64,000 nt of DNA from Burkholderia sp. OK233 (GCF_900230185.1 NZ_OCSR01000001.1:930001-994000); one strand, 5' to 3'. Positions 29,307-39,300 are shown, numbered from the stretch's first letter. Numbers and translations: made by a program. Notes: generated by a model not told the origin, from the sequence alone.

Positions 29307-30824
29307 TCAGGGCTCGAGATTGAGCTCCTGGATCTTGCGCGTAATCGTGTTGCGGCCAATGCCGAGCCGCTCCGCCGCCTCTACCTTGCGTCCGCGCGTG
29401 AAATCCAGCGCCTCGCGGATCACCGCCGCTTCGAAACGGCGCGCGAGTTCGTCCATCACGTCGGCCGCATTCTCGCGCAACATTCGCGCGACTTCGGTGC
29501 GCAAGCCTCCTTCCCAGGCCGCGACGGCGGTCGCCACGGGCATGCCGGCAGCACTGGCCGGATGCGTGGCCGCGCTGATGCCGTTGATCGACGCGCCGCC
29601 AGGGAGCCCGGCTTCACCCGTGCCGATCACGCCACTGCCACCGCCCGCGAGATCGGTCACACCGACTTGCGTGGGCCCCAGATCGGGCGGCAAGTCCTTG
29701 ATCTCGATGGTCTGCGCCGGCGCCATCACCGTGAGCCAGTTGGCGAGATTCTCCAGTTGACGCACATTGCCCGGAAACGGCAGTGACGCCAGATAAGCGA
29801 GCGCCTCTTCGGACACGCGCTTCGGCTCCACACCCAGATCGCGCGCACTCTTTTGCAGGAAGTGGCGCGTGAGCAGCGGAATATCTTCGCTACGCTCGCG
29901 CAAGGCCGGCAAACGCAAGCGGATCACATTGAGCCGGTGATACAAATCCTCGCGGAACAGGCCCTGACGCACGCGCGATTCGAGGTTCTGATGCGTCGCC
30001 GCGATCACGCGCACATTGGCGCGCAACGGATTGTGGCCACCGACGCGATAGAACTGCCCGTCCGACAGCACACGCAACAGGCGCGTCTGCAGATCGAACG
30101 GCATGTCGCCGATTTCATCGAGAAATAGCGTGCCGTTCTCGGCCTGCTCGAAGCGCCCCTGACGCATAGCCTGCGCGCCGGTGAACGCACCGCGCTCGTG
30201 ACCGAACAGTTCGGATTCCAACAGATCCTTCGGAATCGCCGCCGTGTTCAGCGCGATGAAGGGACCGTTCGCGCGTGGGCTATGTCGGTGCAAGGCACGC
30301 GCGACCAGTTCTTTTCCGGTGCCTGATTCGCCGGTAATGAGCACGGTTGCCGCGGAATGGGACAAGCGGCCGATCGCGCGAAACATGTCCTGCATCGCCG
30401 GCGCCTGGCCGAGCATTTCCGGTGCATCGGCGACGCGGTCGTCCCACGTCTGTTCGCCGCGCATGCTTTCGTCGACCGCGCGACGGATCAATTCGACCGC
30501 CTTGTCGACGTCGAACGGTTTGGCGAGGTATTCGAATGCGCCGCCCTGGAATGCGGCGACCGCGCTGTCCAGGTCCGAGAACGCCGTCATGATGATGACG
30601 GGCAAGCCCGGCACCTTGTCACGGACGGTTTGCAGCAATTCGAGGCCGGAGCCGCCAGGCATCCTGATGTCGGACACCAGCACCTGAGGGCTGTCGTGAT
30701 CGAGCGCGGCCGATGCCTCGCGCACGTTCGCGAAGCTGCGTGTCGCGAAGTTTTCGCGGGCGAGCGCTTTTTCGAGCACCCAGCGAATCGATTGATCGTC
30801 GTCTACTATCCAGATCGGCTTCAT
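29307..30824 (-). CDS. ntrC: Nitrogen regulator NtrC, sigma54 activator
   Basis: A 505-residue NtrC. The receiver domain holds WIVDDDQSI and phospho-acceptor Asp in [13 protein letters not shown]. The AAA+ domain (about 145-385) has Walker A GESGTGKE, the sigma54-contacting GAFTGA and Walker [11 protein letters not shown] Gly/Ala-rich linker (about 390-440) leads to the Fis-type helix-turn-helix at the end ([25 protein letters not shown]). When phosphorylated by NtrB under nitrogen limitation it activates glnA and other sigma54 promoters. It lies downstream of ntrB with a 114-bp gap that carries hairpins. Candidate binding sites are upstream of glnA in this window. Confidence 0.96.
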   Translation of the reverse strand: MKPIWIVDDDQSIRWVLEKALARENFATRSFANVREASAALDHDSPQVLVSDIRMPGGSGLELLQTVRDKVPGLPVIIMTAFSDLDSAVAAFQGGAFEYLAKPFDVDKAVELIRRAVDESMRGEQTWDDRVADAPEMLGQAPAMQDMFRAIGRLSHSAATVLITGESGTGKELVARALHRHSPRANGPFIALNTAAIPKDLLESELFGHERGAFTGAQAMRQGRFEQAENGTLFLDEIGDMPFDLQTRLLRVLSDGQFYRVGGHNPLRANVRVIAATHQNLESRVRQGLFREDLYHRLNVIRLRLPALRERSEDIPLLTRHFLQKSARDLGVEPKRVSEEALAYLASLPFPGNVRQLENLANWLTVMAPAQTIEIKDLPPDLGPTQVGVTDLAGGGSGVIGTGEAGLPGGASINGISAATHPASAAGMPVATAVAAWEGGLRTEVARMLRENAADVMDELARRFEAAVIREALDFTRGRKVEAAERLGIGRNTITRKIQELNLEP

Positions 30825-30878
30825 ATAGGTCGTTCAGAAGTCTTGAAGGAGCCCCCAAACCTGTCGCTTTGCGCCAGG

Positions 30879-30925
30879 CCCCCCGAGGGGGTGAGAAAAC
30901 TTGGGGCGGCCCGGCGTTTTCTCAC
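30879..30925. repeat. Tandem hairpins between ntrB and ntrC
   Basis: CCCCCC (30879-30884) can pair with GGGGG (30887-30891). The latter leads into a 10-bp stem, GTGAGAAAAC (30891-30900) with GTTTTCTCAC (30916-30925). The unit resembles an intergenic repeat seen in Burkholderia genomes (from memory). Within the glnA-ntrBC transcript it could lower or stabilise ntrC mRNA. Confidence 0.6.
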
Positions 30926-30938
30926 TGGGCCTGTGGTG

Positions 30939-32081
30939 TTAGCAGTCGAGCGGCAGCAGAATCTGAAACTCGGTGTGGCCCGGCCGGCTTTCCACTTCGA
31001 TCAGCCCGTCGTGCTGTTGCACGAAAGTCTGCGCGAGCGTCAGGCCGAGACCGCTGCCGTCCTCGCGCCCCGACACGAGCGGATAGAAAATGCGGTCACG
31101 GATTTCCTCGGGAATGCCTGGCCCGTTGTCAGTGATATGCAAGTCCAGTGCCAGCTTACATAAACGTTTCGACACGGTGATCTTGCGCGCAATGCGAGTG
31201 CGCAATTCGATGCGCGCATCGCCTTGCGAGATCCGTTCGCGCAATGCTTCGGCGGCGTTGCGCACGATATTCAGCAGCGCCTGGATCAGTTGCTCCTTAT
31301 CGCCACGCAGGTCCGGCACGCTCACGTCATAATCGCGCTCGATCGTGAGACCGCGCGGAAACTCCGCGAGAATCACCTGGCGCACGCGCTCGCACACTTC
31401 ATGAATATTCACGTCACCGACGATATGCGGATGACGGTGTGGCTCCAGCAGGCGATCGACCAGCGTTTGCAGCCGGTCCGATTCCTTGATGATGACCTGC
31501 GTGTACTCGCGCAGCTCGTCGCGCTCACGCTCGCCGAGTTCGAATTCGAGCAGTTGCGCCGCGCCGCGAATCCCGCCAAGCGGATTCTTGATCTCGTGCG
31601 CGAGGTTGCGGATCAGTTGTTTGTTGACCGCCGTGAGGTCATTGATGCGCTCCTCGCGGTCGGTGCGGATATGCCGCTCGTTCTCGAACAGTTCGAGCAA
31701 CACGTAGTCTTGCGCGCTTTCCAGGTGGCCGACGATCGCGTGCACATGCAGCGGCTCGTGGCCCGGACGCTCGAGCACGGCGTCCAGATGTGTCGCGTGA
31801 AAACGGTGGGCGGCAATCGCCGAAATCGTGGCGAGCAGTTCGTCCGCGTTCGAGAAGATGTCCGGCCATGCCATCTGCGTCAATTGCTTGCGCGAGAGCT
31901 CCAGCATCGACTCCGCCGACGGGTTCGCAAACACCACGCGCAGCGTGCGTTTCTCCAGCACCAGCACAACCGTCGGTAACGCCTCGAAGCCCGGCAGCAA
32001 ACCGGAACTCACCAGCTGAGCGTCGTCCGACAGCGTCTGCTCGTGACTTTTCCTTGCCTTCATCAGATTCTTCAGAACCAT
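30939..32081 (-). CDS. ntrB: Nitrogen sensor histidine kinase NtrB
   Basis: A soluble sensor kinase of about 380 residues that phosphorylates NtrC when nitrogen is scarce and is controlled by PII. The PAS domain (about 35-130) includes VVFANPSAESMLELS. The phospho-acceptor His is in LAHEIKNPLGGIRGAAQLLE, followed by the ATP-binding blocks LLNIVRNAAEAL, DNGPGIPEE and GSGLGLTLAQTF. No membrane helix is present, as expected. The start is uncertain: ATG at 32081 is my choice, with ATG at 32063 as an alternative. It lies between glnA and ntrC on the same strand. Confidence 0.94.
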   Translation of the reverse strand: MVLKNLMKARKSHEQTLSDDAQLVSSGLLPGFEALPTVVLVLEKRTLRVVFANPSAESMLELSRKQLTQMAWPDIFSNADELLATISAIAAHRFHATHLDAVLERPGHEPLHVHAIVGHLESAQDYVLLELFENERHIRTDREERINDLTAVNKQLIRNLAHEIKNPLGGIRGAAQLLEFELGERERDELREYTQVIIKESDRLQTLVDRLLEPHRHPHIVGDVNIHEVCERVRQVILAEFPRGLTIERDYDVSVPDLRGDKEQLIQALLNIVRNAAEALRERISQGDARIELRTRIARKITVSKRLCKLALDLHITDNGPGIPEEIRDRIFYPLVSGREDGSGLGLTLAQTFVQQHDGLIEVESRPGHTEFQILLPLDC

Positions 32082-32202
32082 CTTGCAGTCTGGCCGATAG
32101 GAGATGGTGATCAATCAGGTGTACCGCTTATTGTCCTGCCTGATGCGCTACTACATTGCCCCTACGCCGCGAACGTTGCGAATTGACTCATTCGCACCTA
32201 AC

Positions 32203-32229
32203 AAAAAAGGGACGGCGCCGCCGTCCCTT
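32203..32229 (-). terminator. glnA terminator
   Basis: AAGGGACGGC (32207-32216), loop GCC and GCCGTCCCTT (32220-32229), with an A run at 32203-32208 that reads as a T run on the minus strand. It lies between glnA and ntrB, so ntrBC expression needs readthrough or its own promoter. Confidence 0.9.
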
Positions 32230-32293
32230 CGTGACCGATCGCGAGCGTCGGGCAAAGCGCTTCGCCGTTTGAAGGGCGAAGCGCCATTGCCGC

Positions 32294-33709
32294 TTACAGC
32301 GAGTAGTACATTTCGAATTCGATCGGGTGCACCGACTGACGATAGCGTTGCAGCTCGCCCGTCTTCAGTTCGATGTACGCGTCGAGCATCGAGTCCGTGA
32401 ACACGCCACCGCGCGTCAGGAATTCGCGGTCCGCGTCGAGTGCGTCCAGCGCCTGGTCGAGGCCGGCACACACGGTCGGGATCTTTGCATCCTCTTCCGG
32501 CGGCAGGTCGTACAGGTTCTTGTCAGCCGCTTCGCCCGGGTGAATCTTGTTCTGCACGCCGTCCAGACCCGCCATCATCAGCGCGGAGAAGCACAGGTAC
32601 GGATTCGCCATCGGATCCGGGAAACGCGTTTCGATACGGCGGCCCTTCGGGTTCGACACGTGCGGAATGCGGATCGATGCCGAACGGTTGCGAGCCGAGT
32701 AAGCCAGCTTCACCGGTGCTTCGAAGTGCGGCACGAGGCGCTTGTACGAGTTCGTCGACGGGTTCGTGATCGCGTTCAGCGCGCGAGCATGCTTGATGAT
32801 GCCGCCGATGTAGAACAGCGCGAATTCCGACAGACCTGCGTAACCGTTGCCTGCGAACAGGTTCGTGCCGTCTTTCCAGATCGACTGGTGAACGTGCATG
32901 CCCGAACCGTTATCGCCGACGATCGGCTTCGGCATGAACGTTGCCGTCTTGCCGTACGTGTGCGCGACGTTCTGGATGATGTACTTCATTTGCTGCAGCC
33001 AGTCGGCGCGTTGCACCAGCGTCGAGAACTTCGTGCCGATTTCGTTCTGGCCCTGGCCCGCGACTTCGTGGTGATGCACTTCGACCGGGATGCCGATCTG
33101 TTCGAGCAGCAGACACATTTCCGAACGGATGTCCTGGAACGTGTCGACCGGAGCGACCGGGAAGTAGCCGCCCTTCGTGCCCGGACGGTGGCCGGTGTTG
33201 CCGCCTTCGAAGTCCATCGCCGACGACCACGGTGCTTCTTCCGAACCGATCTTGACGAACGTGCCCGACTGGTCCGTGCCCCACTTGACCGAGTCGAAAA
33301 TGAAGAATTCAGGTTCCGGACCGAAGAAGGCCGTGTCGCCGAGGCCCGTGCTCTTCAGATACGCTTCAGCGCGCTTCGCGAGCGAACGCGGGTCGCGTTC
33401 GTAGCCCTTGCCGTCAGCCGGTTCGACGACGTCGCAGGTCAGGACGAGGGTCGACTCTTCATAGAACGGGTCGATGAAAGCAGTGTTCGCGTCCGGGATC
33501 AGCAGCATGTCCGATGCTTCGATGCCCTTCCAGCCGGCAATCGACGAACCGTCAAACGCATGGCCGCTTTCGAACTTGTCTTCATCGAATGCCGACACCG
33601 GCACCGAAACGTGTTGCTCTTTGCCGCGCGTGTCGGTGAAGCGGAAGTCGACAAACTTGACGTCCTCGTCTTTGACGAGTTGAACGACGTCGGCCACGGA
33701 TTTACTCAT
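32294..33709 (-). CDS. glnA: Glutamine synthetase type I
   Basis: A 471-residue GS-I, which makes glutamine from glutamate and ammonia. Present are the beta-Grasp N-terminus ([18 protein letters not shown]), [16 protein letters not shown], the metal-binding [27 protein letters not shown], the [12 protein letters not shown] block, [10 protein letters not shown] and the adenylylation-site region NLYDLPPEE (Tyr). The enzyme is thus likely controlled by adenylylation as well as by transcription. A sigma54 promoter and NtrC-type sites lie upstream, and ntrB-ntrC follow downstream on the same strand. Confidence 0.98.
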   Translation of the reverse strand: MSKSVADVVQLVKDEDVKFVDFRFTDTRGKEQHVSVPVSAFDEDKFESGHAFDGSSIAGWKGIEASDMLLIPDANTAFIDPFYEESTLVLTCDVVEPADGKGYERDPRSLAKRAEAYLKSTGLGDTAFFGPEPEFFIFDSVKWGTDQSGTFVKIGSEEAPWSSAMDFEGGNTGHRPGTKGGYFPVAPVDTFQDIRSEMCLLLEQIGIPVEVHHHEVAGQGQNEIGTKFSTLVQRADWLQQMKYIIQNVAHTYGKTATFMPKPIVGDNGSGMHVHQSIWKDGTNLFAGNGYAGLSEFALFYIGGIIKHARALNAITNPSTNSYKRLVPHFEAPVKLAYSARNRSASIRIPHVSNPKGRRIETRFPDPMANPYLCFSALMMAGLDGVQNKIHPGEAADKNLYDLPPEEDAKIPTVCAGLDQALDALDADREFLTRGGVFTDSMLDAYIELKTGELQRYRQSVHPIEFEMYYSL

Positions 33710-33845
33710 AACCTATCTCCTGATTAACGAATTCGGCGGATTCAGCCGCCGCCCAATCTAGCTGACCCGTCCCGGCGCGTCCACCCCTCTATCGTTGAGG
33801 ATGAGCATAAAAGCTTGCTGGAACAAATCGATCGGCACCAATAAA

Positions 33846-33860
33846 GCAGCTTCTGTGCCA
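33846..33860 (-). promoter_or_regulatory. Sigma54 (-24/-12) promoter of glnA
   Basis: On the minus strand TGGCAC, five bases, CTGC (33860-33846) matches the consensus TGGCAC-N5-TTGC with one mismatch and exact GG-GC spacing. Transcription would start near 33834, about 125 nt before glnA. NtrC-type sites lie 100-185 bp further upstream. Confidence 0.75.
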
Positions 33861-33959
33861 TGTATGCGCCAACCCGGCGCAAAACCACACTGTGCGCGCG
33901 TTTGCGGGGAATGGGCGCACCGAACAGCATGCAGCCCCGAAATCTTTACCCTGCGTTAC

Positions 33960-34044
33960 GCACCTATTTAGTGCATTCACAAAATCAGCAACGGGTGATG
34001 TCTCTATTTTGGTGCATTCACGGGAGTATGCACCACTATTGAGC
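33960..34044. promoter_or_regulatory. NtrC-type enhancer sites upstream of glnA
   Basis: Three 15-bp elements fit GCAC-N7-GTGC: a perfect one at 33960-33974 (GCACCTATTTAGTGC), one with a decayed left half at 34001-34015 (TCTCTATTTTGGTGC) and one with a single mismatch at 34030-34044 (GCACCACTATTGAGC). They lie 100-185 bp upstream of the sigma54 promoter, a normal enhancer distance. The rest of 33710-34149 carries no gene. Confidence 0.75.
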
Positions 34045-34149
34045 GCGCGTCTCCTTGCTTCGTGGGGACGGGGCCGCCGCCTCGGAACCGCATGCGCGTC
34101 GTACGCCGCGCGCTAGAATGTTCATTTGGTCCGATGGAGATTTGCGCTC

Positions 34150-34614
34150 ATGAGCACGCTCGAACAGTTGTACGCCCAGGCGGACAAGCGCCGCACCGAG
34201 AGCCAGTTGCCCTATGCGGGCGCGGTATCGCCCGCCGAGGCGTTCGAACTGCTGCAACTCGATCCGCGCACGCGTCTCATCGACGTGCGCACTCGTGCCG
34301 AACTCGATTGGGTCGGCCGGCCGGTTATCGGCGACGGACAATACGCTCACGTGGAATGGACTCGCTATCCGGGCGCCGTGCCGAACCAGGAATTCCTTCA
34401 GCAACTGAGTCACGTCGCCTCGCCCGATACGCCGGTGCTGTTTTTGTGCCGCAGCGCCGCGCGCTCGAAGCTCGCCGCGATCGCCGCCACCCAGGCCGGC
34501 TTTACCAAGGCGTATGACCTGCTGGAAGGCTTCGAAGGCGACAAGGACGGCCAGGGGCATCGGAAGACGGTGTCGGGCTGGTGCTTTCGCGGGTTGCCGT
34601 GGATCGGCGCCTGA
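34150..34614 (+). CDS. Rhodanese-like domain protein
   Basis: A 154-residue single-domain rhodanese-like protein with the catalytic Cys in VLFLCRSAARSKLAA. IDVRTRAELDWVG is the usual substrate-side CH2A-like motif. The loop CRSAARS differs from classic thiosulfate sulfurtransferases, so a general sulfur-carrier or persulfide role is as likely. It is cytoplasmic with no signal peptide. The ATG at 34150 follows TGGAG. A TAGAAT box at 34114-34119 may be its -10. It is divergent from glnA. Confidence 0.88.
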   Translation: MSTLEQLYAQADKRRTESQLPYAGAVSPAEAFELLQLDPRTRLIDVRTRAELDWVGRPVIGDGQYAHVEWTRYPGAVPNQEFLQQLSHVASPDTPVLFLCRSAARSKLAAIAATQAGFTKAYDLLEGFEGDKDGQGHRKTVSGWCFRGLPWIGA

Positions 34615-34928
34615 TTGCTCGTTGGCTGCCTGCTTGATCGGCAGCCTGGCGGGCTGCTTGATTGTTGCTGCCTGCTTCAGCGGTAGCCGCATGCGCGTGC
34701 TGCTCGCTGCCGACGGGGTGCGACGGATACCTTTCGCCGGCTGCACGTACAAGCCGATGCATGAGGACACTTGGGTGTGGCTTCGGGCGATGGGCAGGAC
34801 AGAGCGGGACAATTAGACGCATCGTCGGCGCTGCATGTGACAGGCCGATGATGCATTGAGTCTTGAGTCAGGCATGGGCGCAAGCGCGCCCGAATGAAGT
34901 CTGGCATGGGCGGTTGACCAACCGCGGC
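34615..34928. other. Intergenic stretch without recognised features
   Basis: A 314-bp gap between convergent genes. It starts with loosely repeated GGCTGCCTGCTTGAT-like words near 34622-34670. I see no convincing gene, promoter or terminator. Confidence 0.5.
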
Positions 34929-35759
34929 TCAACCGCGCGGTTTAGCCGCAGCCGCCTCAGGCTCGACGATATCGCCGCCCAAGAGGTGCACACCCTCGCG
35001 CAGCTTCACGAAAGCCGCCGCCACCGCTTCCGGTTCACCTTTCACGCCCAGATCGATGTGATGCCGCGCGTACACGCCGCCGCGCTCCGCATCGCCGACG
35101 CTCGGCAGGCTGAACACCCGCACGCCTGGAAAATCGTGTTCGATCTTTTCCATCAACGGCGTAACGCGCGACTCCGGCAGCTCGAAGACCAGCAATGACT
35201 TTTCCGCGTGCGGCATCGCGTGATGCAGATGCGCGTATTGCGTATCCAGCACCCACCCGATCATCGGCCACGCCATCACCGGAAAGCCTGGCACGAAGTA
35301 GTGCTGGTTGATCGAGAAGCCAGGAATCTTGTTGTAGCCGTTGGGAATGATCGACGCGCCCTGCGGATACGTGCCCATATTCAGACGATGCCGGTTCTCG
35401 GACGAATTCAGATCGAGCGGCGTTGCGGCGTTCGCCGGATACATATCGCGGATGCGCTCCTGAATCAGCTTCGCGGCCTCCGAATGCAGTTCGAGCGGCA
35501 CGCCGAGCGCGGCTGCCGCGCACTGGCGGGTGTGGTCGTCCGGCGTGGCGCCGATGCCACCGGTGGAAAACACGATGTCGCCCGACGCGAACGTGCGTCG
35601 CAACGTCGCCGTGATGCGCACCGGCTCGTCGCCGATGTATTCCGCCCAGCCGAGCGACAGCCCGCGCGCGCCCAGCAATTCGATGACCTTCGGCAGATGC
35701 TTGTCGATACGTCTGCCCGACAGGATTTCGTCGCCGATGATGATGACGCCAAATGCCAT
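34929..35759 (-). CDS. Molybdopterin-binding (MoaB/CinA N-terminal) domain protein
   Basis: A 276-residue protein with the molybdopterin-binding fold found in MoaB, MogA and the N-terminal half of CinA: FGVIIIGDEILSGRRIDKHLP at the start, DIVFSTGGIGATPDDHT in the middle and PGFPVMAWPM later. In CinA this domain is linked to nucleotide or NMN metabolism; here the deamidase half is absent. Its function is therefore open (molybdenum cofactor or nucleotide clean-up). It is followed at 30 bp by an EI24-like membrane gene on the same strand; the pair is probably an operon. Confidence 0.85.
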   Translation of the reverse strand: MAFGVIIIGDEILSGRRIDKHLPKVIELLGARGLSLGWAEYIGDEPVRITATLRRTFASGDIVFSTGGIGATPDDHTRQCAAAALGVPLELHSEAAKLIQERIRDMYPANAATPLDLNSSENRHRLNMGTYPQGASIIPNGYNKIPGFSINQHYFVPGFPVMAWPMIGWVLDTQYAHLHHAMPHAEKSLLVFELPESRVTPLMEKIEHDFPGVRVFSLPSVGDAERGGVYARHHIDLGVKGEPEAVAAAFVKLREGVHLLGGDIVEPEAAAAKPRG

Positions 35760-35789
35760 TGCCGCCTCTTTCGCTTTGTCAGTAATTCA

Positions 35790-36620
35790 TCAGTAGGGAA
35801 CCGGCGCCGCGTGCCGCGGGCCGTGCTCTTCCGCGCGCATGCGTTGCAGCGCGCGCAGACAGTAGTAGCCGAACCACAGCGCCGAAAACACAAGGATGAA
35901 CGCGTAGATCCAGATCGTCACCGCGGTGATCACCGGGAACAGCACGATCAGCCATACCGACGACGCCCACAGCAGCGTCGGCAGCGACCCCAGCAATCCG
36001 CTCGCGACGCCGATCAACAGCAGCGGCAACCGGAAGCGTCTCACCAGCGCGCGCCGCTCGTCACGCGTGGCATGCAGCGCGAGCGCGTCGTAGCTCATCA
36101 CGCGATACGTCAGCCAACCCCACAGGAGCGGCGGAATCAGCGCAAAAAACGGCGGCACCAGCCAGAGCGGCAACGTGACGATCAGCAGCACCAGACAAAC
36201 CAGCGTGGTCCACAATGCCTGGCCCAAGCTACCGTACCACGTTCCGCCACGGCGCATTTCAAGGCTGGGGAATTGCCGCGCCGACAGAAAGCGGATCACC
36301 GCCGGCATCGACAGCGTCGCAATCAATAGCAGCACCGTGACGACGATCAGTGGAATCGCCATCGCAATCACGATGAACGGCGCGATCGCCGTGTGCAGCG
36401 CCGAAAAACCGAGCCAGTCGAACAGATGATAAAGCGTGACGGTGAACGACCAGCTTTCGAGCCACGTGCGGGTGGCGCCGATCAGCGTCTGCCAGGAAAA
36501 CCACAGGATCACGCCCCACCCAACCGTTGCCGCCAGAAACGGCAAAAAGGTCAGCCAGAGCATGCGCGGGTGGAGCGCGCTTGTGAGCGCGCGCCCGAAC
36601 GAGCGCAACAGATCATTCAT
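35790..36620 (-). CDS. EI24/CysZ-like integral membrane protein
   Basis: A 276-residue membrane protein of the EI24 domain family, related to the sulfate channel CysZ. It starts MNDLLRSFGRALTSALHPRM and has about five to six hydrophobic segments, including ILWFSWQTLIGAT, APFIVIAMAIPLIVVTVLLLIATL, LVCLVLLIVTLPLWLVPPFFALIPPLLWGW and VWLIVLFPVITAVTIWIYAFILVFSALWFGYY. The middle RFLSARQFPSLEMRRGGTWYGS is the usual cytosolic loop. No cysteine-biosynthesis genes are adjacent. I start it at 36620; the frame is open further upstream without family character. Confidence 0.82.
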   Translation of the reverse strand: MNDLLRSFGRALTSALHPRMLWLTFLPFLAATVGWGVILWFSWQTLIGATRTWLESWSFTVTLYHLFDWLGFSALHTAIAPFIVIAMAIPLIVVTVLLLIATLSMPAVIRFLSARQFPSLEMRRGGTWYGSLGQALWTTLVCLVLLIVTLPLWLVPPFFALIPPLLWGWLTYRVMSYDALALHATRDERRALVRRFRLPLLLIGVASGLLGSLPTLLWASSVWLIVLFPVITAVTIWIYAFILVFSALWFGYYCLRALQRMRAEEHGPRHAAPVPY

Positions 36621-36767
36621 GCGAGCCAGTGCCGGTGAACGAAACGATGGAATAAGGAGAATGCCGCAACACTCCGGCCACGAGGCCAGGGTCGCGCGCA
36701 CAAACGTGAACAGGATAAACCACGTGACGCGCCGCCGGGAAAACCGGCGCCGCGAGAGGAAGAATGC

Positions 36768-37766
36768 TCAAACCGGGGCGGCGTCGCTGCCTTCGGTGCG
36801 ACGCTTCGGCGCAAGCCGCCCGGCGATGCGCACGAAGGCAAGCCAGTGCTGCGCCCAGAAACCGTCACCGTAGCGTCGGCCTTCGAGTTGGTCGGCGATG
36901 CCGGTCGGCTCCATCTCCCGGCTCCAGGACACGCTGCGAAACAGCATGTCCCACCACGGGAACAGCACGCTGAAGTTACAACCGTAGTTCAGGCCTTCAT
37001 GGCCGTAGCCGATCGCATGGTGCCTGCGATGGAAAGTCGGGCTGACCAGCAGGCGCTCGCCAAGCCAGCCGAAGTACAGCCGAATGTTCGCGTGCTGCAC
37101 GCTCTGCGCCAGGTTCGTGATTGCCACCAGCACGACGAATTGCGACGGCGGCACACCGATCACCAGCGCAATCACAGCGAAGAACGACGCTTGCAACAGA
37201 TCGTCGAGCAGATGGTTACGGTCGTCGGACCACAGCGACATTTGCTGCTGGCTATGATGGACCGCGTGCAACTCCCACCACACACCGATCCGGTGTTCCC
37301 AGCGGTGGTACCAGTACCCTGCGAAATCGAGCACGAGCAGATACATCACGAACGTGACGAGCGGCTGCGTGGTGACGCCCGGCCACAGATTGTCGAATTC
37401 GATATTCGCGATGTTGTGCAGGCGCAGCCAGGCCTGCACAGTGTCGAAGAACGGCTGCAGCGCGAAGAAGAAGAACAGGTTCAGGATGCCGAGCTTGGCG
37501 ATCCATGTGTAAATCACGTCGACCCGCACGGCCCTGCGGTTTTCCCACTGCTCCACCGGGCGGAGCGCCTCGAGCGGGCGCAGCACCGCGTACATCGCCA
37601 GCACCTCGAAGACGCCCACGATCACCCAATACAGGCTGTCATAGGTATCTTCGTCATAGTCCATCAAATTGAAGTGGAACAGCAGCGGCTGCACCACGTC
37701 GACGTACAGCAGCGTCTGCACCGCCGAGACGAAGCTGTCGAGAGAAGAGAAAATCAGATGGAACAT
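36768..37766 (-). CDS. Sterol desaturase / fatty acid hydroxylase family protein
   Basis: A 332-residue membrane di-iron enzyme. The histidine clusters that bind iron are HRWEH (about 168), HAVHHS (about 178-183) and FHRRHH (about 255-260), as in sterol desaturases and fatty acid hydroxylases. Four to five hydrophobic helices are in the N-terminal half. The bacterial substrate is unknown; lipid or carotenoid hydroxylation is usual. The neighbouring beta-propeller gene is on the same strand 46 bp upstream, so the two may be co-transcribed. Confidence 0.88.
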   Translation of the reverse strand: MFHLIFSSLDSFVSAVQTLLYVDVVQPLLFHFNLMDYDEDTYDSLYWVIVGVFEVLAMYAVLRPLEALRPVEQWENRRAVRVDVIYTWIAKLGILNLFFFFALQPFFDTVQAWLRLHNIANIEFDNLWPGVTTQPLVTFVMYLLVLDFAGYWYHRWEHRIGVWWELHAVHHSQQQMSLWSDDRNHLLDDLLQASFFAVIALVIGVPPSQFVVLVAITNLAQSVQHANIRLYFGWLGERLLVSPTFHRRHHAIGYGHEGLNYGCNFSVLFPWWDMLFRSVSWSREMEPTGIADQLEGRRYGDGFWAQHWLAFVRIAGRLAPKRRTEGSDAAPV

Positions 37767-37812
37767 GGTGCTGGCCTGTTACTTCATTCCTGGCGGTTTG
37801 CCTGTTACGGCG

Positions 37813-38832
37813 TCACGCGCCGTTCGGCGCCGTAATCGGCGCGCGATTGAAGAAATAGATACCGTGCGGCGAACGGCCGACGGCTATCGTCTGGATCAGC
37901 TTACGCGTATTCAGGTCGATGATGCCGACATGTTTCGCGAAGCGAAAGGTCACCCACAGATAGCGTTTGTCCGCGGAAAGTTCCATGTCGTCCGGCCCCG
38001 GCATCAAACCGGTGATATCGCCGACGTTGGTGAGCGTGTCTTCGTCGATGATGCTGATCGTGCTTGCGACGCGGTTCGACACCGCCACATGCTTGCCGTC
38101 GACCAGCGAGCGGAAGTTGTGCGCGCCCTTGCCGGTCTGGATCGTCTTGACGATTTTCTGGTTGCGCCAGTCGACCACCGCGACGTAATCCGCCCCGGTC
38201 ATGCCGATCAGCAGATATTTCTCGCCCGGTGTCATCCACAGGCCGGCCGGCACCTTGCCGACTTTCATCTTCCACTTGACGGTTTGCGTGGCCAGATCGA
38301 TAGCGGCCAGCTCGCCCGACACCTGCAGCGTGACGAAAACCGTCTTGCTGTCATTGGTGAACGCCATGTGGCTCGGCATCACCGCGAGCGGCAGACGCGA
38401 GGCCAGCGTCATCTGATTCTTCTGGCTGTCGTAATGATAGATGTCGAGGCGGTCCAGACGCAGCCCGGTGGTGACGAGCCACTTGCGGTCGGGCGAAAAA
38501 CCGATCTGGTACGGATCCTCAATGTTTTCGACCCAGCGCTGAACCTGGCCCGACTTCGGATCGACGAACATCAGGTTGTTCGACACCGAGTTGGCGACGA
38601 TCAGCGACGAGCTGTCCGGCGTGGCCATCAGGTGGTGCGGTTCCTTGCCCGTCGGCACCGTGCCGACAACCTGGCGGGTGGTCTCGTCGATCAGGCTCAG
38701 CGTGGCTTCGCCGGAATTGAGCACGATCACGTTATTGGCGAGGGCCGCCGGAGAAAAAAAGCCTGCGGCAGCGACCAGCGCCGCACCCGCGGCGAACGTG
38801 GCAGTCAAGCCGGGAAGAAAAAATTTACGCAT
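37813..38832 (-). CDS. Exported YVTN-type beta-propeller protein
   Basis: A 339-residue periplasmic protein with a signal peptide (MRKFFLPGLTATFAAGAALVA, cleavage near ALA at about residue 32). The rest is a seven-bladed propeller of the YVTN/cytochrome-D1-like type, with repeats such as VVGTVPTGKEPHHLMATPDSSS, VKTIQTGKGAHNFRSLVDGK and LIQTIAVGRSPHGIYF. Such proteins act as binding scaffolds or electron-transfer partners; no haem motif is visible. It may form an operon with the desaturase-like gene downstream. Confidence 0.85.
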   Translation of the reverse strand: MRKFFLPGLTATFAAGAALVAAAGFFSPAALANNVIVLNSGEATLSLIDETTRQVVGTVPTGKEPHHLMATPDSSSLIVANSVSNNLMFVDPKSGQVQRWVENIEDPYQIGFSPDRKWLVTTGLRLDRLDIYHYDSQKNQMTLASRLPLAVMPSHMAFTNDSKTVFVTLQVSGELAAIDLATQTVKWKMKVGKVPAGLWMTPGEKYLLIGMTGADYVAVVDWRNQKIVKTIQTGKGAHNFRSLVDGKHVAVSNRVASTISIIDEDTLTNVGDITGLMPGPDDMELSADKRYLWVTFRFAKHVGIIDLNTRKLIQTIAVGRSPHGIYFFNRAPITAPNGA

Positions 38833-38979
38833 GAAAACTCACTTCGGAGAACAACCGTCATTGTAGAACGTTTGCTGTGACCAGCGGTTGATGTGGATGG
38901 GGGTGTGACGCGTGAGGGAAACCGGAAACCAGGCGGGATTCGGGCACGAGACTGTCAGCACATTCCGCTGCGCTGCTGA

Positions 38980-39300
38980 CGTAAGGTCAGCTTCGCGTAA
39001 GAAAATCCTCATTCAATTTCCACAATGCCACCACCTCAATCAAAACAACGGATTATTACATTCTCAATTTTTTAAATCATACTTAAGACAAGTTAAGACT
39101 TCTCTTTGCGCCTCCTAATTTTCTACACTCAAATAACAATTAATCAAATTAAATTACAATCAATTATTTATTTTTAATCGTTTAGGAATTGGCTTATTCC
39201 GCCCTTCCCCCGCCACACCTGACAATCCCGCCGATCATCGCCCATGCACTTAATCCTGTGGACTTAAGAGCGTGACGCATGTGATTCGGACGCGCGAAAA
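38980..39300. other. AT-rich region upstream of the adhesin gene
   Basis: Between the propeller gene (start 38832) and the adhesin the base composition drops sharply, with long A/T runs around 39040-39180 (for example TTTATTTTTAATCG). No coding signal is visible. Regions like this are typical binding sites for H-NS/MvaT-type silencers and often mark transferred or tightly regulated surface genes. No clear promoter can be singled out. Confidence 0.6.
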
